Assembly: GCF_051020985.1 (NCBI RefSeq)
Contig: NC_135009.1
Location: 15,508,606 to 15,572,605, forward strand
Length of the DNA stretch: 64,000 bases
Source of the DNA: Nomia melanderi
Taxonomy: Eukaryota > Arthropoda > Insecta > Hymenoptera > Halictidae
Reading direction: 5' to 3'
Shown here: piece after piece, positions 1 through 11,034 of the stretch
How the letters are laid out: each line of letters opens with the position of its first letter
How positions within the stretch are numbered: the first letter of the stretch is position 1
Notes under the pieces: generated by a model
Told to the model about the DNA's origin: nothing
What the model saw: the letters and a program-made list of their open reading frames with translations, nothing else
The model's database searches: none
Made by a program: the position numbers and the translations under genes

Positions 1-943
1 CTCAACCACTCTCGCATTCCATCTTCGACTGTCGAGCAACGCGGGACACTAGTCCTGCGTCACGTAGAAAACCTCTGGTTCCCGATAACCGGCAAGGTAG
101 AAAGGCTTAAGTTTTCGTAGCGCCGACGAAGAGTTGGTAAGATGAGGACAGCACTGGAGATTCGAAGCGGAACGGATCGGTCGCGAGGCGGAGAGGGAGA
201 GGGTCTTCGGAGGGAGGACCGGAACGGAGGAAGTCTCTTTGCCCCGACGGGCGATCCCGGCAAGAATTCCGGCGGAATTCAATTCGAAAGTTTCCGCGCG
301 AATCCCAATTTCGTTTGTGCCGCGATCCCCCCGCGAGTGGCCCCGGCACGCTCTAAAACGGAATGAGTAACGCGCCGGCGTTCCCTCTCGGATCGAGGCG
401 ACGCGAGGGAAACACGCGCGAGACGGGCAATATCGATGCGCGCCGATGGGTTCGTTAGGGCTTCCGAAACGTTGCCGCCGTTAGGCGAGATTGGAAATCG
501 CGCGAGAAAGAACGAGGGAGAACGAATTCCCTTTCGATGCTCGGGGAAGCTCGATCGAGCGGAGCCGGTGAACAATGGGGGAGAAGGGGAGGGTCCGCTG
601 TCGCGGGGGATGACAATGAAGCGGTGCACGGGGTGTTTCAGTCGCCGCTACACTGTCGTTCTATAGCTTCAATCCGAGGGAAAGAGTCTAAGAGACAGCT
701 GAACTCGTCCCGACCTTGGAAGAGGAGAGTTCGAATTTGTTATCGCTGCTGCTACTCGTCGCATAGGCGAGTAAACTGGAGGGAACCGTGAATAGGCTGC
801 AATTGAAGCTTCCATGGGATGACTGCCTTCTTTATGGTTTCGAAATGAAACGGACAATGGGAAACTGGAGACAAGCGTTTGTAGGATTTGTGTGCGTATT
901 GTGTAGGAGAGGTGGAATGAGCGATATGGGATTTAATGCACTT
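1..943. other. GC-rich block, no gene recognised
   Basis: The sequence is CpG-rich to about 790 and then becomes AT-rich. Frames of 60-116 codons are open on both strands, but all are rich in Arg, Ser, Pro and Gly and none has a recognisable domain or consistent splice sites. I read it as intergenic or intronic DNA. Confidence 0.5.
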
Positions 944-1387
944 TTAACCCTTGGCACTGTAGATGGTTTTGTAATCAGCAACTGCAACTAAGTTTTGTGG
1001 TATCTATAGTAACTAACTCTGGTACCTTCGATCTTTTAATGAAAATCTAATGATAACAGAAAGTCTAATAATGTTACGGTGGTTTCTTTAATTCAGTAAA
1101 ATGTTTAATATTACAACTGGTCGAATATTGGAGCCTAGAGAGTTCAAAGGGTTAACCCTTAGCACTCCAGCTTGTTTTGTAACCTATCAGCAACTGCAAC
1201 TAATTTCTATAGTATTCCTAGCGAGAATTAGAAATGCTATAACATTTCTTCCATCTTTCATTTTCCTTCTCAATGCAAAATTTGGATGTGTGGAAAATCG
1301 AATAATTTCAGGGTAGTTTCTTTAATTCAGTAAAATATTTAATATTATAACTGTTGCAATTGGAGGCTAAAGAGTTCAAAGGGTTAA
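944..1387. mobile_element. Two tandem family C TTAA elements
   Basis: Two copies lie head to tail, 944-1155 and 1152-1387, sharing the TTAA at 1152-1155. Each starts TTAACCCTTRGCACT and ends GAGTTCAAAGGGTTAA. Both contain the family C core with TAATTTCAGGGTAGTTTC-like sequence. Sharing one TTAA suggests that one copy inserted into the terminal TTAA of the other. Confidence 0.75.
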
Positions 1388-2915
1388 CTACTTTCGTACA
1401 TTATCGCAGGATGTTGGAACGTCCCCCTGTCGTTAACCAGATTTAGGTCATCTTCGAGTCGCGGGAAAAATGGGCACGATTCATCGGCGTTTCGGCGCAG
1501 AACGGGAAGAAATAGGATGGCGTTGGCAGAGTTGGACTGGGTGAAAGAGACGCGGGAGATTAAAGCGCGAGCCGATTCCGATGGCTAATTACTGACGCCG
1601 ATTCTAATTGTCCCGGCGATAATTCGAGGCCGCCGGATAAACTGCGACAGCGAGGTATCGATTTCCCCGTTTCCGATTCAACGACGCGGGCATTACGCGA
1701 AATTAATGCCCCGCCGTGTAAAAGCATCACGGCCAGCATCGATTATTCTTTGCCACGATATTAACGCGTCCGGCCAGGTTTATTCGTTAATGCCGGCCCC
1801 ACGATCATCGTCGAACGCGTCGATTCAACCGATTTCCACGCGGCGTCTTCGAATTCACTCGAATCGCTTTTTCAATCGTTATAGAAGATTCTCGCGGTGC
1901 ACCGTCAAAAGATTTTTCCTATTTTTACAAAGACTGATTTTCGATAGTGCGATCGCTACGTTTTTCCAGTGTTAGCCGTACGTTTACGTTTTCTTCACGT
2001 AAACATGTAATTCTTCTTTACATTCCGAGAAACATTCCGAGTGGACGGAATATTTTTCTTGATCGAATGACCAAAAAGCAATCGTAACATACAAGACAAC
2101 CGATGTGAAATAAAAATGTTCAATAAGGCAAACAATTCACAATTATTCCTACTTTCCTCTGCATACAAAAGACAAACTCTATGGGAAAACGCTTAAGATT
2201 TTCGTGCCGCTCAACGTGTTAAGGTAGCAGAAGTGAATCGTTACAAGACAATCGATCGCCGACTCTCTCACTCTCTTTTCCTCTTCTACGCGCTCGCTAC
2301 TCTTCAATTCGCCAACTTCGAATGCTCCCGCTCGCATTCCTCACTTTGTCTATATACTGTTGTCCTACTGAATGTTCTACCACCTAACCTATTTGGGACA
2401 ATTTTACAGTATAGATCTCACACCACCGATGTTTCCTTTTCCCTCGATCGTCTCTCGGACGTCCAGTCCTCGTCGCTCGCCGTTCTCCGATGGAAAATTT
2501 CGCACGCTAATTAACAATCTCGTTGTCTTCGCGGACGATTGCGCGCGCCGAAGCGGTCGACATTAATTTCGCGTGACGCGCCGCTTCCACGGAGTACCAT
2601 TTTCCTCCTGCTTGATTTCCTCCACTTATCGCCCCCGGACCGCCCCCCTCTTCCGCTCCTCCGGCTCCGCCGATTGTCTCTGCTGTCGGGACCGAAGAAA
2701 AATAATTGCACCTACCGAGTGAACCGGAAGGAACGATAACGATACCGGCTAACGACCTGGCAAAGTGACGCGGAGAACATAAACTCGTGACGCGAATGAA
2801 AATGAACTCTCGTTCACGGTTCATCCTCGGACCGACTCGTGAATTCGTCCGGTTCCGTTTCACTTGGATTTAGATTTTTTAAGCGATCGATGTCTCGTCG
2901 CTAGTGATATTCATT
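1388..2915. other. Mixed-composition DNA, no gene recognised
   Basis: GC-rich at 1400-1850, AT-rich at 1900-2240 and pyrimidine-rich at 2260-2700. The longest frames (93-118 codons, 2233-2863) overlap each other on opposite strands in low-complexity C/T-rich sequence. They show no domain or splice pattern. Confidence 0.4.
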
Positions 2916-3385
2916 TTAACACGTTACCGGCTACTTTCCGGAAAACTGAATTTTTGGTTGGAGATTTTCAGTGAGAACTTACGTTGCTGTACGTACGAAA
3001 ACTCAGATATCATATTGTTATGCAATGTATTTAACACGTTAAATACCGCACGGTTCATAGAGCAAAATAGACAAAATGGGAAAAATATAATGTTACATCA
3101 GTCGATTGAATTCTATTATTATTGCGCGTTCATCTAGCTGAATGTCAGCGCATTAGGTATCATTATTTGTAATATAGACACGTTTTCGAATAATGGTCGT
3201 TTAATTAAATGAACTATGGTAAGTCGATCTGGTCATAGCGTTAAACTTATTCAACGTGTTAAATAGATAACCAATCTGAATGAAATCTCATGTTTTTCTA
3301 AGTACTATAGTAATTAGGAAAATTGCATAGCTAAGTGTCTTTATGTAAAAACGAGATTTCTCGTTGCCAGTACGCAATGTGTTAA
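2916..3385. mobile_element. Family G TTAA element interrupted by family B
   Basis: The outer ends are TTAACACGTTACCGGCTAC at 2916 and CCAGTACGCAATGTGTTAA ending at 3385. The G core (ACTTAGCTATGCAA-type sequence, TTACATAACAATATATC-type sequence) is split by a family B element. Without the insert the element would be about 240 bp, like the G copies at 18417 and 29641. Confidence 0.8.
3031..3262. mobile_element. Family B TTAA element nested in G
   Basis: It begins TTAACACGTTAAATACC and ends CATTCAACGTGTTAA-like. The flanking G sequence resumes exactly at the TTAA, and uninterrupted G copies (29641, 18417) have a single TTAA in a TATTTAAAATA context at this point. TTAA is therefore the duplicated target. 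Confidence 0.8.
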
Positions 3386-3574
3386 TCGGCGAACCTCCGA
3401 GCGGGTCTGCGGCGCGTCGCTTATTATCGATGCCATTAACGTTCTCTGAAATTCGACGGGCTGATTGCTTTTCTTCCAGCGTAGGCCGCCCCCTCGACGA
3501 GCGTCTTTTAATCTTATTAACTCCCATCGATTTCTCGTCAAGCCCACGAGTTCGGCGGGAACTTCAGTCTCACA

Positions 3575-3773
3575 CTTTGACGTATTATTTACTTTTTCTA
3601 CTAAGCTCCTGTAATACTTACTATCGATAATTTCGAAGAAATGAAAGATTGTCCATATTGTACTTTAAGTGGAAATCTCATTTGAAGATGATACAGTGAC
3701 AGTAGCGAATAGTCTTTCGCTTTGATCGGTGGACAATGAACGACATTGAATTTTAATTTTAACAAGGGGTTAA
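3575..3773. mobile_element. Partial family K element
   Basis: It matches the last divergent unit of the K array at 16345-16510: a stretch with GAAAGATTGTCCAT, AAGTGGAAAT and GGACAATGAACGACATTGAA. It ends CAAGGGGTTAA at 3770-3773. The left end is degraded. Confidence 0.55.
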
Positions 3774-3954
3774 CGACCTTCCCAATTTTTACTATTCAAC
3801 CCCTTCAGTGATGAATTCCCTTCGACAGCGACGATTTTCGTTTCCATTTCGCTGCAGTTTATTCTGCAAACTGATGAGAACGAAACAATAAGAAGACAAT
3901 TATTGGACACATACGAGAAAGAACAAGGAGTTCAACGTTGAACTACATTCAGAT

Positions 3955-4030
3955 GTCCTCCTATACTATAAAAATTAGTTGCAGTTGCTGACAGATTGCG
4001 AAGCAACCTGGAGTGCTAAGGGTCAAACGA
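3955..4030. mobile_element. Right-end fragment of family C
   Basis: The sequence CTATAAAAATTAGTTGCAG through GGAGTGCTAAGGGTCAA matches the terminal 70 bp of family C. The terminal TTAA has decayed to TCAA. The rest of the element is absent. Confidence 0.6.
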
Positions 4031-5639
4031 GCAATCGCGGCGGAGGATCTTAACGCCGCAGTTCCTAATTCGCGGAAAACCCTGTTTCAACCGAGCGGCA
4101 CTCGAAACAGCGACAATTGCGCGATCGAAGCAACGTATTAATCCTTCGTAGTTGCTCGTACAGAAGAGTCGCGACGTTTATCTCCGCGTTTGAAGCCATC
4201 GAGCGCGATTACGCGTGCCTCGGTGCGTCCCCGCGCGCGCAACGAGGCAAGTCCGCGGCGTTCGCGAAGTTCAACCGGACTTTGATGGTCCCGTTCGCCG
4301 CGATTGCTCCGCAAGATAAATTCGAAACTTTTCCGTCATCCGGAATTACTTTCCCGTTTACTCGTTCACGGGGTTCGGCCAATCTCCCGGCGAGATCTTC
4401 GACGGCCGCGCTCTCGTCGCCGACGATTCGCCTCGGAATCGTTCGCTGCCGTTTCTTTCGCGAGTCGGTTGCGCGCACGCGGCTCGCTCGAACGTCGCGT
4501 CCAATTAGGAGCCCGTAAGAAAGCCGTCTCCGGCGCGCCGCGTAAATATGCTCCAGCAACAGGTCCCTGTAACGCTCGCATCGAAAGAACGGGGACGTAA
4601 CGAGCGATTCCTCGGTCGACGTCAACGCGGAATTTCGGAGGGGAGGGATTATTTCGAGGAATCGATGCGATTGTACGTTCGGGACGCGTGATAAATAGAT
4701 ATTATACAGTTATAATAATATAATAATAAAGAATGTGTGGCTATATGGGTTCCTAACTTTTTATACATTTCGAACCATTTTCATCTTGATGCAATTGAAA
4801 CATTTGTGAGGGTGAGGACCAATTTTCCACTTTTTCGTATGATGCAAATGGGTTAACCTCTTGTCTGGCACTAACGTGTGAGATTCGTGACGGAGATGTC
4901 GAAGATTTTCATTTCTAAATAAATGGCAAAGCAGTTGTGCGGATCGTAGCTAAGAAACGAGAGAAATAGAAACTGAGACAATAGTCAGCTTTCTTCTAAG
5001 AAACCTAGTCTCTCCAGACTGCCATCTTTCTGAAGCTTCCTCTGTGTCGAAGGTTACAAGCAAACCGCGAGGGAAACATACGGTACAACGTAACGTCGGG
5101 TCTCGGTTTCGCGTCGTTCCGTCCACTCCGTCGCCATAACAGCCATTACCGGCGGTGACGGGGTAAAAATTCCCCCCAACGGATAAACACGATCACGAGG
5201 CGACCAGGCGAACGTGACCGGGCGTAAGCCGGGGAAGAAAGAGGCGCACCGCGATCGAAACGGAACGGCCGGCTGTAAATTACTTTTTCATCCGTTGCCG
5301 GGCGATAATTGAATATATAGAAGTGTAACGTTTCAATAAACGAAGATGAACTGGTTTTCTGGTAACGACGAAACATTAGTGATTCTCGAAAAATGAGTTG
5401 TCTAGGTTGTATCGATAATTAAGATTAGAACTACTGAGCGTTTATTACGACTGATATGTGATCCTTATAAAAATTGTATAATGATACTATGTATAATGAT
5501 AGATACACTATGTATAATGATTCAATGATAGATAGGTAAGAATAAGTATCAATGAGCAACATAATCAATAATTGATACTCAAGTAAAGATTCTTCGAAGA
5601 GATGATCATAAATTGAAATTGAGATTGAGAATTGTAACA
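4031..5639. other. GC-rich then AT-rich DNA, no gene recognised
   Basis: 4040-4640 is CpG-rich, with overlapping 98-138-codon frames on both strands that lack domains. 4700-5100 is AT-rich with a lone GGGTTAAC at about 4852. 5100-5370 is again GC-rich and 5400-5640 is simple AT-rich sequence built of TATAATGATA-like motifs. Confidence 0.4.
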
Positions 5640-6060
5640 TTATTTTTATTTTTCAATAATTGATAATTATCAATTTCTTCAGACATTCATTACAGTATTC
5701 AAGTGAAGCTATTTACTATCAAGATCATTTCGAATATCCAACGCTTTTATGATAATTATCACGAAATAACGTTGAAACCAATTTTGCCCGGTAGTTCTAC
5801 CGTTGATACGATGCTCCATATCCGTTACACACGAAACAATACATCAAGCATTCAAAGCGCAGCTTCATAGGACATTCTAGGAAAGGCTATTTGATCATTT
5901 CGAATATTCAATGTTTTTAAGATATCAATAATTACGAAATAACGTTGAAACCAGTCATTTCGACCGGTACAGTTCTAGTGTTGATCCGATGCTCCATATT
6001 CGTTACACATGAAACAATATGTTAGATCAAGGATCCAACGGTTCATAGAACATTCTAGGA
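5640..6060. mobile_element. Degenerate family E element copies
   Basis: Two related stretches contain the reverse E core (TTCTTCAGACATTCATTA, ATTTCGAATATTCAATG) and end in GGTAGTTCTACCGTTGA (about 5810) and ACAGTTCTAGTGTTGA (about 5985). The terminal TTAA has decayed. Both copies are followed by the same TCCGATGCTCCATAT-type sequence, so a larger unit was duplicated. Confidence 0.55.
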
Positions 6061-6619
6061 AAAGCTAATTCCATTGGTATCCTATTCCCCCAGTTACAGA
6101 TTACTACCACACAAGTGTCATTACTATTACCATCGCAGAAATTAGCTCCAGAAACCCAAAATCCGCACAAAGACTCGCAGTCCACCTATTAAAAAAATCC
6201 TAGAATTGCTTAGCGTCACATCGAACTCATCAATTTTATTGTAAAACAAAGCTAGTAAGATTCCTCGGAAGCAGAGCTCGAAGAAATCGGCAGCCGATCT
6301 TAGGATCCCGTACTTCCCTCTCGCGAGGTCCATCAAGCGCACAGCCTCCACCCCCTCGCGCTCGCGGCGCGGCACCGCGAGGCCGCCTTACTGTCGCTTT
6401 CTGACCGAACGACCGACTTTCCGTCCTCGTCGGTCGTTCTTTGTGGCGGCGGCGACCAATGGGCGTCGATCTTTAGAGGTGCGCTTCCCTCGGAGCCCGG
6501 CGTCCCGCGGCGCGGCCCGTATCGCGGCCGTCCGCATCGTGGAGGCGCAGTCGGGCGGCCGCGCGAATCGTGCATGCGCGACACCCCGGTACGCGTGCGC
6601 CACCCCCGCGACTTATATC

Positions 6620-6655
6620 TATAAGGGCAGCTACCCCCGTCGAGGCCGGTCAGTT
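6620..6655 (+). promoter_or_regulatory. Candidate RNA polymerase II core promoter (TATA + initiator)
   Basis: TATAAG begins at 6620, and a perfect arthropod initiator TCAGTT lies at 6650-6655 with its A at 6652. The first T of the TATA motif is thus 32 bases upstream of the predicted start, the spacing expected for insect TATA promoters. The surrounding kilobase (6300-7300) is the most CpG-dense part of the left third of the window. No clear downstream promoter element was found. Confidence 0.5.
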
Positions 6656-7248
6656 CTCGCCCGTTCCAGCTCGGGCAATGATCGATCCCCGCCCGTCGCC
6701 CCGGCGTTTGACCCTGTTTCCGCGCACCGTGTCGCCGCGCTCTGCCCCGTGTCCCCGTTCGTCCGGCTGTCTCTCGCGCCCCGCCGCCGTCCCGTCGTGC
6801 CGTGCCGTGCTGTGCCATTCCGTGCCGTTCGGTGCCGTAACGTGTCGCGATCCCGTCCACCCCGGGAACGATCTCCGCCGGTGAGACGGGGAACACGGAC
6901 GAGCCGCGCAGACCGTCCCCCGACCCGGTCGCGCGCCGTTCCGGTCAAGTGTCACGCGAGGCCGCGTCCCGCGACGGTGTCCCCGTTCGCCGATGGTAAC
7001 GGAGTGTCCCCCCGAGGGACAGGCGATCGGAGGGTCCCGGGGAACGGCGAGAATACGCGGCAGGCCTCGTTGATGTCGCTCCGCGGACACGCCGAGCGGC
7101 CCACCGTAAAGCGCGCGGCGGCGAACCTCGGCCCGCCCCGTGAACCAGTTCCGCGGGACACAGCTCCGGCCACTCTTAACAATTAGACGCCGCTGCCACC
7201 CCCGACCCGACCCGGCTTCCTCGCCGCTAGGACGCAAGGATCCTCCAG
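6652..7248 (+). other. Predicted untranslated first exon (leader)
   Basis: It runs from the initiator A to a strong donor, CAG|GTACGC, whose GT is at 7249-7250. The sequence is GC-rich with runs based on GCCGTGCCGT. It holds a 68-codon frame starting at 6678 and ending at 6884 that looks like an upstream ORF, being Arg/Pro/Ser-rich without a domain. Longer frames across the region show no protein-like composition, so I call it a leader. It may belong to the gene whose coding exon starts at 12678, but nothing in the sequence proves the join. Confidence 0.35.
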
Positions 7249-8478
7249 GTACGCCGCCGAGGACGCAGCTCGATCCGACCATCTTCTTCGCGCTGCTACG
7301 CGGAACGCTCGCCGATCCGCTGGGAACTTTCTTTGATCAGTGCTACGAGTTCGACGAGTACTGGGGGTCCGACTCTTGATGATACTCGCGATGATGGGAC
7401 GGGAAATTGGACGGTGGGATATTTCTGAACGTCGGATCCCTTCGTTTGTTGATCGCTGGAGATGGAGATTCAGGAGGGGTGCACTGAGATTCGTGTTTGA
7501 TCGAACCCAGAGCGAATCGATAGTCTTGGGGCAGGAATTCTAGAGAGCTGAGAGGTGTTCCCTGGGTGTTTTGTTATCGTTGGGCTCTGTTATCTGTAAC
7601 TGTCGGCGAATAGCGCGTCGGTGTCGCAGAGATGGGAATGGATAGTAGATGAACTCCCTTTCACTTGGAACAGATATTTTGTACGCGTTTTTCATTCCGT
7701 TGTAGATTGACGCGAGTAACTAAATTAGAATCGTCGCTCCGCTCTGGTACACTGGGTTTATCGAGTTATCCGCTTAATACGCACGTGTCAGATCGGAAAA
7801 CCGTTGCCCGAGAATATCGCGTTCACGGTCCGGAGTGATCACTCTCGGATGCATGCATACTACCGCAGGACTCAGGATTTCAAGAGTGCAGCGCCTTCAG
7901 CTTCCCAGGATTATCCGGGATTACCGGGAACGTTCGTCTCTGAATCGCGAACTAAACGATACATCGCGTTATTTCGATCGGAGGCGCTTACCGCGGCGAG
8001 TCTCGCGGTCAATGATTATGCGATTGGCCCTTCGCTTCGCGGCAGTAACCCTGGAGATCGATCTCGCATTGAAAATCGGTGTATTCCCTGTAACTGGACC
8101 ATTCACTCGTCGAATCGATGGGCCACGAAATCAAGAGTGAATAAAATTCCATCGAAAACATCGGTAAATCGTCTCACTAAGGGAACACTCGGAAATTTCA
8201 GTTTTAGGGAACAAGTAACTAGTCTTTCAGACATTCGCACTCGAAAATCACGCTCTTTTCATGATCATTCTTCTAGTGGGAAACTTTTCCTTAACCGTTT
8301 CCCCTTTTATGGCCCTCTGCTTACGCTCATTTTCGCATTCACGCGAAAAATATTGTCTTTAATCCAGACAATTCCTCGAAGCTTCCGCAATCCTTATTAG
8401 GAGCATCGCGATATTAGACTACTGATTACACCGTATTAGAGCGTTTGAAATATTGCGACGAAACGGTGCAAAGTAGAA
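7249..8478. other. Possible intron, no gene seen
   Basis: Composition falls from GC-rich to about 40% GC. One frame of 198 codons (7804-8400, +) is open but lacks any recognisable domain and has a random-like Ser/Arg-rich composition. If the leader ending at 7248 is real, this is the start of its intron. Confidence 0.35.
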
Positions 8479-8882
8479 TTGACACTAGAACTACCAAATA
8501 GTCGAAACTCCAGCATTGTTAGTATCGAGGTTTCTATTGATTTACAATTCAATTTGCCTATTGCTGAATGAATTTCTGTAGTAATTTCTCAGAGAATGAT
8601 CTGTCGCGTTTCCAACTACTCGTACGGTGTATTCTGCATATCACATGTATCACTGTGTAACTGAGTACATATATTGTTGTATTGGAGCAAGAAAATCGTC
8701 TTGATGAATTATGCTATTTATTAGGCATATAACCATAAATGAATATAGTAATTGATAGTAAACAAAGAGAAACTGATGAAATTGATTTTACATTATCATT
8801 CTGTTTACACCAGCGCGCGTTAAAGGTTAAAGAAGCAATCAGCAATGGGTCATGTTTATCTCTCTGGTAGTTCCAGTTTTAA
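8479..8882. mobile_element. Family E TTAA element (degenerate)
   Basis: It starts TTGACACTAGAACTACC and ends CTGGTAGTTCCAGTTTTAA, giving paired E-type termini. At 404 bp it is longer than the usual 220-250 bp, so it probably holds unrelated inserted sequence. Its right TTAA (8879-8882) is also the left end of the next element. Confidence 0.55.
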
Positions 8883-9440
8883 CTCCTTGCCGTACAATGA
8901 CGAGCGAAACTCGCGATGAAGATTGCTAGACTAATTTAACAAGAATCAATGTTCATTACCCACAGATCAAAGTGAAAGACTATTTGCTACTATCACTATA
9001 ATATCTTCGAATGAAATTTCTACTTGAAGTAGAATGGACAATTTTCTTGCATTGCTAGATTAATTTAACAAAACTGTATGTCGTTCATTACGGATCAAAG
9101 CGAAAGATTATTTCTTACTATCACTCTATTATCTTCGAATAAAATTTCTACTTGAAGTAGAATGGACAATTTTCTTGCATTGCTAGACTAATTCACATTT
9201 GACAAAAATCAATGTCGTTCCTCACCCACGATTCAAAGCAAACAACTATTTACCTATTACTAATTCATTATCTTCAAACAGAGTCCCCACTCGAAGTAGA
9301 ATATACAATTTCATCGGCCACGATTCAAAGCAAACAACAATTTACCTATCACTAATTCATTATCTTCAAACAGAATCTCCACTCGAAGTAGAATATACAA
9401 TTTCCTTCCATTTCTTCGAAACTGTCGACAATATATTACA
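8879..9440. mobile_element. Family K element with internal tandem repeats
   Basis: It starts TTAACTCCTTGCCGTAC, followed by the small palindrome ACGAGCGAAACTCGCG. It contains about four tandem units beginning at 8921, 9051, 9179 and about 9317 (periods 130, 128 and about 138). Each carries a TCAAAG..GAAAG..TTATC..GAAGTAGAAT..ACAATTT pattern. The right end is not clear. Confidence 0.6.
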
Positions 9441-10179
9441 CGTTCAGCATCGAAAGTAAACAGCACGCCAAGGGGTGGAATGAGTTCGCGTGATATTTAC
9501 ATTCGATTCGAAGAGGGGACGTTCCTCGAGCCCCTCCGTAATTTCCCGACGCCTAATTGCCCGGCCATATTTCGCCGGGGACGCTCGCGTTCCCGATCGT
9601 GTCCGCGCGCGAAAATATCGCCGACTCGGAAACGTCGGAAATATATCGGAGGGATTCCGGGTGGGCGAAACGGAGGGGTGGAAACGGAGGGAGGAGATCC
9701 TGATGGAGAGACGCGGGTCCCGGGCTGTTGCGGTTCGTTGCCGCGGTTTGATCGAAAGGGTATTTCCTCGGCATACAGGAGAAAAGTTCTTCCGGGAAGA
9801 TAAACTGTTCCGCCCTCCTCGCCCCGAGCTCACCCCCCGGCCGGGAAACTTGCCGGGGAACTTCCGCGGAAGATTCACAAAAGATTTTTTTCCACCCCAC
9901 CCTCGATACTCGGGTGTAATTCAAAGAAGGGCAGCGAAGTTTCGCGACGGGCCGAAAGATTCGAAGGGAGAAATTAATCATCGTCGCTCGCGCGAGAAAT
10001 CGCGACGCTCGCGGGTTGAACGGCCGACGATTTTACGGGAGATAAGCTGTGTCCCCGACGATCGAGACGATTCGAGACGATTCGAGATCGGTATATTTCT
10101 GGGAATAAACGTAACAGGGAACGAGATGTTCGAGTTGTTTGGTGTTCATTCGTATTGATTACCGTGATTAGCTACTAGT
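9441..10179. other. GC-rich block, no gene recognised
   Basis: Frames of 107-222 codons overlap on both strands (9444-10158). All are Arg-rich, differ in direction and have no domain. The block separates the K element from the nested J/A/B/E stack. Confidence 0.4.
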
Positions 10180-10238
10180 TTAACCCTTTGCACTTCGAGC
10201 AGTTTTTAATGTAACCTTTCAGTAACTCCGAATCAGTT

Positions 10239-10730
10239 TTAACCCTTTGCACTCGAGAGGCGCCTTCCAGTCGCCATTAGATTTGACCCAAGAACATTGT
10301 AAAATTGAAAATTCAATATTAACACGTTGAACGCCGCGCGACTTCATAGAGCAAAATACACAAAATGGAGAAAATACAATATTAAATCATTTGACTGAAT
10401 TAGATTATTATCATTGCACGATCATCAAACTCAATGTCACCGGAATGGGTAGCATTATTTATAATATAGAAATGTTTGCGAATAATCATCGTTTAATTGA
10501 GTGAATTATAGTAATTCGATTTGCTTTGGGGTCCACCGGTGACCCCCATGGCATTCAACGCGTTAAATTTTATATAATGTACGAACACATGGAACATCGA
10601 AATAAAATAGTTCTGTCACTTAACTTATGCAAGGTATTCCTTTATGTTAGTTGCAAAAAATATCATTGACATTTCATCGGAAAATAATGAATATTTACTG
10701 AGAAAAATAATCTCGAGTGCAAAGGGTTAA
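10239..10730. mobile_element. Family A (long type) element carrying B
   Basis: The termini are TTAACCCTTTGCACTCGAG at 10239 and CTCGAGTGCAAAGGGTTAA ending at 10730. Without the nested B it is about 245 bp and aligns along its length with the uninterrupted A at 50365-50615. Confidence 0.85.
10319..10566. mobile_element. Family B element nested in A
   Basis: It starts TTAACACGTTGAACGCC and ends GGCATTCAACGCGTTAA, with the palindromic motif TCCACCGGTGACC near the right end. The empty site in the A copy at 50365 reads ATATTAAATTTTATA; here the same sequence is split with TTAA on both sides. Confidence 0.85.
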
Positions 10731-10856
10731 CACTAGAACTACCGTAACAGTCCTGATGACTGGTTCCGATTTATTTAGCAATTATCGATATCTTCGAAGC
10801 ATCGAATATTCGAAATGATTTTGAAGATAGTTTCACTAGAGTACTAGAATGAATCT
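10727..10856. mobile_element. Truncated family E element
   Basis: It starts TTAACACTAGAACTACCG, sharing its TTAA with the right end of A, and contains the CAGTCCTGATGACTGG palindrome and the E core. It breaks off inside the core, where J-type sequence resumes. Confidence 0.7.
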
Positions 10857-11034
10857 CTTTCAGCAACTCCGAATCAGTTTTGATATGAACTATCATCTAC
10901 GAGCGTGCCTCTAAAAGATTCAAGACCCTGCTGTCTCACTAAAAAAGCGCGTACACATTTTAAAGTTACTAAAAATGAAGTTATAAACTGATCTCACAAC
11001 GTCGCCGCAGTGGCAACAGAGCGCAAAGGGTCAA

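Larger units (their letters stand above)
10180..11034. mobile_element. Family J element split by A, B and E
   Basis: The J left end TTAACCCTTTGCACTTCGAG is at 10180, and the J body resumes at about 10857 and ends GAGCGCAAAGGGTCAA at 11034. Compared with the compact J at 59408-59588, the body is interrupted by an A element that itself contains B, followed by a truncated E. A motif of about 24 bp, TTTCAGYAACTCCGAATCAG plus TTTT, flanks the insert on both sides. Confidence 0.7.

Noticed and set aside
6443..7186. 247-codon frame across the promoter region
   Set aside because: It begins upstream of the predicted transcription start, runs across the TATA and initiator, and encodes Arg/Pro/Ser-rich sequence typical of noncoding CpG-rich DNA.
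9490..10158. 222-codon plus-strand frame
   Set aside because: Opposing minus-strand frames of similar length overlap it, the composition is Arg/Gly-rich, and no domain is visible.
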